Below are positions 60,132-64,000 of a stretch of 64,000 nucleotides of DNA, one piece after another (the stretch's first letter is position 1; every line of letters starts with the position of its first letter). Where the stretch lies: the NCBI RefSeq assembly GCF_001677885.1, contig NZ_LOCQ01000049.1:105557-169556 (forward strand). The letters are read 5' to 3'. The notes below the pieces were generated by a model. It saw nothing but the letters and a program-made list of their open reading frames with translations. It was not told the origin of the DNA and searched no databases. The translations under genes were made by a program, and so were the position numbers. The DNA comes from Janthinobacterium psychrotolerans (GTDB taxonomy: Bacteria; Pseudomonadota; Gammaproteobacteria; Burkholderiales; Burkholderiaceae_D).

Positions 60132-60677
60132 ATGACGACCAAAGCACCCACTTCGCGGCCTCCGAAGCAACCTGACCAAGTCAGAAAGAGGCTTTTTCAC
60201 TCTGCCACCACCTTGTTAAGTACGGGGCAGCCCGTTTCCATCGGCGCCATTGCCAGTGCGGCCGGTGTCAGCAAAGGTGCTGTACAACATCATTTCGGCA
60301 CGAAAGAACAGCTGCTTGCGGCACTTTTCGACCTTTATATGGATCAATTCAACCAGGCATTGGCGCTGGAAGATGCATCGGCGCCGCCAGCATTGCGCTA
60401 TGCGCGCATGTCGCTCAATGCCACGTCGTACGAGGACACCGAAGGCTGGCGCGCCATGGTGGTGGCGACCGTCTTTGATCGCGCTCTGGCGGCGCGCTGG
60501 AGCGAACGGGCGGAAATCGAGCGCTCTCTCGACCAGGCGCCCACTGCGCATGCCTTGCTGGTTCGTTTGGCGGCAGACGGCTTATGGCTGTCGGATTTGC
60601 TGTCTACCTACAAGATCGGCAACAAGGAGCGCGAGGAACTCGATGGTTTGATGGGAGAACTGCTGAGGAAGCCTTGA
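60132..60677 (+). CDS. TetR family regulator of the emrE-like gene
   Basis: A 181-residue repressor. The HTH lies at about 33-60 (SIGAIASAAGVSKGAVQHHF, GTKEQLLAALF), followed by a helical ligand domain (about 70-175). It is divergent from the SMR pump and shares an 18-bp palindrome with it, so it most likely represses both genes until a drug-like ligand binds. The tail ends GELLRKP. Downstream is repeat remnant DNA. Confidence 0.88.
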   Translation: MTTKAPTSRPPKQPDQVRKRLFHSATTLLSTGQPVSIGAIASAAGVSKGAVQHHFGTKEQLLAALFDLYMDQFNQALALEDASAPPALRYARMSLNATSYEDTEGWRAMVVATVFDRALAARWSERAEIERSLDQAPTAHALLVRLAADGLWLSDLLSTYKIGNKEREELDGLMGELLRKP

Positions 60678-61045
60678 TGTATCACAGGCAAATGGAGGAT
60701 CTGACACCGGCCCTGGAGACGGTCAAGGCTGAGATCGTGTACGAATGACGGTATCTGACCCCGACTTCCCTTGCAGCGCGCTTCTCGAGCGCTGCCCGGA
60801 CCTGCCGCGCCGAGGCCGCCGGCGATGTCAAAAATGGTGCAGCGCACACGGCGCGCACCGCCTGCGCGCAGGGCCGCACCCTGCTGGTGAAGGGTGTTGT
60901 TTGACGGTCTTTCCGGTCGATTTATTGTCCTTTCAACGTTGCAATCTGATACAAGCTCCAGCACAATGCCCCGGCTTGTGCCGCATCCTGATCCAGGAAG
61001 CAAACCCTTATCCAGACCCCGTACCGATGCAAGGAAAAAAAATCG
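60678..61045. other. Repeat/IS remnant and leader of the AGCS gene
   Basis: There is no intact gene. A 23-codon frame (about 60677-60748) ends in EIVYE and looks like the tail of a decayed gene. GATCTGACACC and TATCTGACCCC form an imperfect direct repeat around it, of a type seen at ends of small transposon relics. The later part (about 60900-61045) is the probable promoter and leader of the symporter gene, with an A-rich stretch before its ATG. Confidence 0.45.
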
Positions 61046-62542
61046 ATGGAAGCTTTTATCAGTAGTTTGAATGGCGTGATCTGGAGTTCCGCGCTGATTT
61101 ACCTGTGCCTTGGCGCCGGCCTGTTCTATTCGATCCAGACCCGTTTCGTCCAGGTGCGCCTGTTCAAGGAAATGCTGCGCCTGCTGTTCAAGAAGCGTGA
61201 TACCGATTCGGGCATCTCGTCGTTCCAGGCCCTGGCCGTGTCCTTGTCCGGCCGGGTTGGCGTGGGCAATATCGCCGGCGTGGCCGCCGCCATCGGTTTC
61301 GGCGGCCCCGGTGCGGTGTTCTGGATGTGGATGGTCGCCTTCCTCGGCGCCAGCACGGCCTATGCCGAATCGACGCTGGGCCAGCTCTACAAGGTCGAAG
61401 AGAACGGCCAGTACCGTGGCGGCTCCGCCTACTTCTTCACGCGCTGCCTCGGCTGGCCTTGGCTGGGTGCGCTGTTTGCCGTCTCGGCGGTGATTTCCTG
61501 CGGCATTTTCCTGCCCGGCGTGCAAGCCAACGCGGTCGGTAATGCGGTCACCCAGATCTTTGGCGACGGCGCCATGGTCGATACCTTCATGGGCAGCGTC
61601 GGCACCCACAAGCTGGCCGGCCTGGCGGTGATCCTGCTGGTACTGGGCGTCATCATTTTCGGCGGCATCAAGCGCATCGCCCAGTTTGCCGAGTACGTGG
61701 TGCCATTCATGGCCTTCGGCTATATCGTGCTGGCGCTGATCGTCATCGCCATGAATATCGACAAGCTGCCGGGCGTGTTCTCGCTGATCTTCTCGGATGC
61801 GTTCTCGGCCCAGGCCGGCATGGGCGCAGCCATCGGCTGGGGCGTCAAGCGCGGCGTGTACTCGAACGAAGCGGGGCAAGGCACCGGCACCCACGCGGCG
61901 GCCGCGGCCGAAACCGAGCACCCGTCGCAGCAGGGCCTGGTGCAGGCGTTCTCGATCTATGTCGATACCTTGCTGGTGTGCACGGCCACCGCGCTGATGA
62001 TTTTGATCACCAACCAGTACAACGTGCAGGGCACCTTGCCGGGCGGCCAGTTCATCGTCCAGCACCTGCCGGCCACCACGGAAATCGGTTCGGCCGCGTT
62101 CACGCAAATGGCGCTGCAAAGCACCTTCGGCGGTTTCGGCCCATTCTTCGTGGCGCTGGCGCTGTTCTTCTTCGCCTTTACCACCATCGTCGCCTATTAC
62201 TATATCGCCGAAACCAACGTCGCTTACCTGAACCAGTACTTCAAGCGCAGCGTGCCGCTGGTCGTCGTCAAGCTCCTGATCATGGCGATGGTGGTGTTCG
62301 GCACCATCAACAGCGCCGGCTATATCTGGAATCTCGGCGATATCGGCGTGGGCATGATGGCGTGGATTAACATCATCGGCATCCTGATCATCTTCTTCAT
62401 CTCGCGCCCGACCATCGCCTGCCTGCGCGATTACGAAGCCCAGCTCAAGGCCGGCGGCCCGATCACCTTCGATCCGGTCAAGCTGGGCATCAGGAACGCC
62501 ACGTTCTGGGAAGAACGCGCTGCCAGGCGCAAGCAAAAATAA
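61046..62542 (+). CDS. AGCS family Na+/alanine-type symporter
   Basis: A 498-residue membrane protein with about ten helices. The AGCS core is clear: ALAVSLSGRVGVGNIAGVAA (about 72-91), GGPGAVFWMWMVAFLGASTA (about 93-112), and VYSNEAGQGTGTHAAAAAET (about 268-287). It brings in alanine or glycine with Na+ or H+. The ATG at 61046 is preceded by AAGGAAAAAAA, a workable ribosome site. It is a single gene followed by a large stem-loop. Confidence 0.92.
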   Translation: MEAFISSLNGVIWSSALIYLCLGAGLFYSIQTRFVQVRLFKEMLRLLFKKRDTDSGISSFQALAVSLSGRVGVGNIAGVAAAIGFGGPGAVFWMWMVAFLGASTAYAESTLGQLYKVEENGQYRGGSAYFFTRCLGWPWLGALFAVSAVISCGIFLPGVQANAVGNAVTQIFGDGAMVDTFMGSVGTHKLAGLAVILLVLGVIIFGGIKRIAQFAEYVVPFMAFGYIVLALIVIAMNIDKLPGVFSLIFSDAFSAQAGMGAAIGWGVKRGVYSNEAGQGTGTHAAAAAETEHPSQQGLVQAFSIYVDTLLVCTATALMILITNQYNVQGTLPGGQFIVQHLPATTEIGSAAFTQMALQSTFGGFGPFFVALALFFFAFTTIVAYYYIAETNVAYLNQYFKRSVPLVVVKLLIMAMVVFGTINSAGYIWNLGDIGVGMMAWINIIGILIIFFISRPTIACLRDYEAQLKAGGPITFDPVKLGIRNATFWEERAARRKQK

Positions 62543-62552
62543 ACGCAGGACA

Positions 62553-62605
62553 GGCCCGGGTGCGGGGTATTGATCGGTGAACAAAACCGTCACCGCACCC
62601 GGGCC
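62553..62605 (+). terminator. Large stem-loop after the AGCS gene
   Basis: GGCCCGGGTGCGG pairs perfectly with CCGCACCCGGGCC, with a smaller inner stem (CGGT/ACCG). There is no T run, so it may act as an mRNA 3' stabiliser or a Rho-aided stop. Confidence 0.55.
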
Positions 62606-62654
62606 ATATTGGCGTGTTGACTACACCTACATCTTGCCCTGAAAGAAACAAGCA

Positions 62655-63308
62655 ATGCATGAATTTCTGACCCTGCTGAGCGCCTGGTTCCTGCACCTCG
62701 ACGTGCACCTGTCCGAACTGGTGGCCGCATACGGCTACTGGATTTACCTGCTGCTGTTCGCCGTGATCTTCATCGAAACCGGCGTGGTCATCATGCCGTT
62801 CCTGCCCGGCGACTCGCTGCTGTTCATCGCCGGCGCGCTGGCCGCCAAGGGCTTGTTCGATCCCTGGATACTGTTCTTCCTGCTGCTCACCGCCGCCATC
62901 ACCGGCGACGCCCTCAACTTTGCCATCGGCACCTACGTGCGGCGCAAGGCGGTCGATACCTCGCGCATCCCCTTCCTCAAGGCCGAACACATCGCGCTGA
63001 CGCAACAGTTCTTCGAGCGCCATGGCGGCAAGACCATCATCCTGGCCCGCTTCGTGCCGATCGTGCGCACGCTGGCGCCGTTCGTGGCCGCGCTCGGTTC
63101 CATGCCGGCGCGCGTGTTCTTCATGTACAACGTGGTCGGCGGCCTGATCTGGGTAGGCAGCCTGCTGCTGGCCGGCTACCTGTTCGGCAACATTCCGTGG
63201 GTGAGCAACAACCTCACCATCGTCGTGCTGGGCATCGTGTTCCTGTCCATCCTGCCGGGCATCATCGCGTGGCTGCGCACGCTGGGCAGGCGGGCTGGCA
63301 AAGCTTGA
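62655..63308 (+). CDS. DedA family membrane protein
   Basis: A 217-residue protein with about five membrane segments. The family patterns are FIETGVVIMPFLPGDSLLFI (about 36-55) and FFERHGGKTIILARFVPIVR (about 117-136), then TLAPFVAALGSMP. The Arg in the second motif and the acidic Glu/Asp residues in the first are the conserved essential ones. DedA proteins move phospholipid or undecaprenyl phosphate across the membrane (known for related families). It is a single gene. Confidence 0.9.
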   Translation: MHEFLTLLSAWFLHLDVHLSELVAAYGYWIYLLLFAVIFIETGVVIMPFLPGDSLLFIAGALAAKGLFDPWILFFLLLTAAITGDALNFAIGTYVRRKAVDTSRIPFLKAEHIALTQQFFERHGGKTIILARFVPIVRTLAPFVAALGSMPARVFFMYNVVGGLIWVGSLLLAGYLFGNIPWVSNNLTIVVLGIVFLSILPGIIAWLRTLGRRAGKA

Positions 63309-63464
63309 TGTGGTAGCCGTGCTGGGGATCAGCGGGCGCCTCTGCCTGGGGGTGGTGGGTGGCTGGATAGGCGGTGCGCGGAAGGAGTGCGCCATTCGGA
63401 CGCGGACTGATGCTTAGGGCGCGGTAGAAGCGGACTCGGTCGAAACCTGATTGGAACCACGAAC

Positions 63465-63644
63465 GCGCGCCCACGGCGCGCGGGGCTGCCGCGCAGCGGC
63501 AGCAGCTGGAGGATTCGGGGCGGGCTGGGCAGATACGCCCAGCCCTTCGAATCTCACACGCAGGGCGCGCAGGCGCCCTGCTCGCTTCCGCCAGGAAACA
63601 AAAAACCGCCTCGAAGGCGGTTTCTTTATTTGCTGGCGGAAGCG
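63465..63644. repeat. Chain of nested hairpins, perhaps tRNA-derived
   Basis: Several inverted repeats follow one another in 180 bases: GCGCGC pair (63465-63481), GCTGCCG/CGGCAGC (63485-63503), GGGCTGGGC/GCCCAGCCC inside GATTCG/CGAATC (63512-63553), AGGGCG/CGCCCT (63562-63579), and CGCTTCCGCCAG/CTGGCGGAAGCG (63583-63644). TTCGAATCTCAC and CGCTTCCGCCA resemble the T-arm and 3' end of tRNA-Ser, but they are separated by one hairpin and no full tRNA exists. The 63309-63464 stretch before it shows nothing. Confidence 0.5.
63601..63627. terminator. Terminator inside the hairpin chain
   Basis: AAACCGCC pairs with GGCGGTTT around TCGA, with an A run before and a T-rich tract after, so it can work on both strands. 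It is enclosed by the CGCTTCCGCCAG inverted repeat. Confidence 0.75.
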
Positions 63645-63810
63645 GTGTAATGCGAATAGGTAAGCCTCATGCCACTTTCAAGTGTAATACAGCGATCGTA
63701 CCTACGTGTTTAGATATGGGTGATCATATTCCCACTCGCAGCCTGCCATTTTTCAGGGCTAGGTTGCTTTTGAGTACACTGTTGAATTCTGTCACCCAAC
63801 TATCAGCGCC

Positions 63811-64000
63811 ATGAGCCAAGCCCTTCACAGCCAAGCCCGCACCACTCATCTGGTCCGGGACGAAATCCGCAACTCGACGCTCTCTCAACGGGAACTGGCT
63901 GAGCGCTACAACGTTAGTCGTCTGACGATCCGCAAATGGCAGAACCGCGACAGCGCCGAGGATCTTTCGCACCGGCCACGTACCATGCACACCACGCTCA
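63811..64000 (+). mobile_element. IS481-type transposase, N-terminal part
   Basis: The first 63 codons of a transposase are cut by the right edge. The sequence reads MSQALHSQARTTHLVRDEIR, then LSQRELAERYNVSRLTIRKW, an HTH domain of the IS481 type. It continues QNRDSAEDLSHRPRTMHTTL, also typical. The DDE catalytic part lies beyond the window. The left inverted repeat could not be fixed with confidence; it should lie between about 63660 and 63800. Confidence 0.75.

Noticed and set aside
63465..63594. A tRNA-Ser gene
   Set aside because: Only T-arm-like and 3'-end-like fragments exist; the 5' acceptor strand, D-arm and anticodon arm are absent.
1..64000. CRISPR arrays, rRNA genes or a replication origin
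   Set aside because: No regularly spaced repeats, rRNA-like segments or DnaA-box clusters were seen on reading through the window.

Overview
The window is GC-rich, densely coded DNA of a Gram-negative betaproteobacterium. The best guess from protein flavour and gene content is a member of Oxalobacteraceae (Janthinobacterium/Massilia/Duganella type); no rRNA, complete tRNA or other marker gene is present to settle this. It reads as ordinary chromosome. The only mobile DNA is an IS481-type transposase cut by the right edge, plus small repeat remnants near 3.4, 60.7 and 63.5 kb.

Layout. 0-24.6 kb is an envelope and general-stress island: an alpha-2-macroglobulin (cut by the left edge), several OmpA-domain proteins, glycine-zipper lipoproteins, a BON lipoprotein, secreted C-x10-C repeat proteins, DUF3309 and lmo0937 mini-membrane proteins, a yqjD/yqjE/yqjK-like operon, a ferritin-like protein, AsmA, a Crp/Fnr-type regulator, an M16 protease, a TerC-CBS protein and a porin. 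24.6-31.6 kb holds a PF10136 membrane protein with a cardiolipin-synthase-like enzyme, a parD/parE pair with a frameshifted toxin, a PAP2/lipid kinase/phosphoesterase operon, and a small protein behind two LexA boxes. 31.8-47.5 kb holds AI-2E, DUF1501/DUF1800, LysR/dehydrogenase, glycerate kinase, YnfA, TerB/TerC, NhaR, chloride channel, MarR/YwqK and MsbA genes. 47.4-63.3 kb holds a 28-residue peptide, RNase Z, Sel1, GNAT, ArgP/ArgO, an ADP-ribosylglycohydrolase, a MetR-flavin reductase-MesX-MesD methionine cluster, GST, a catalase-like enzyme with cytochrome b, EmrE/TetR, an AGCS symporter and DedA.

Main discovery. Nine copies of a 14-bp palindrome, GTNCG-N4-CGNAC, were found in upstream regions of the first 25 kb. 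In nearly every case a -10-like hexamer lies exactly 22 bases downstream, which places the palindrome centre at about -41.5, the geometry of class II Crp/Fnr-activated promoters. One copy lies in the promoter region of the Crp/Fnr-type gene itself (14346-15110). I infer that this regulator controls the surrounding envelope-stress genes as a local regulon.

Other points of note are a perfect tandem pair of LexA boxes before an unknown 74-residue protein, a MesX/MesD folate-independent methionine synthase set with MetR and a flavin reductase, and a recurring C-x10-C module in secreted proteins. Product names rest on reading motifs by eye; no database search was run.
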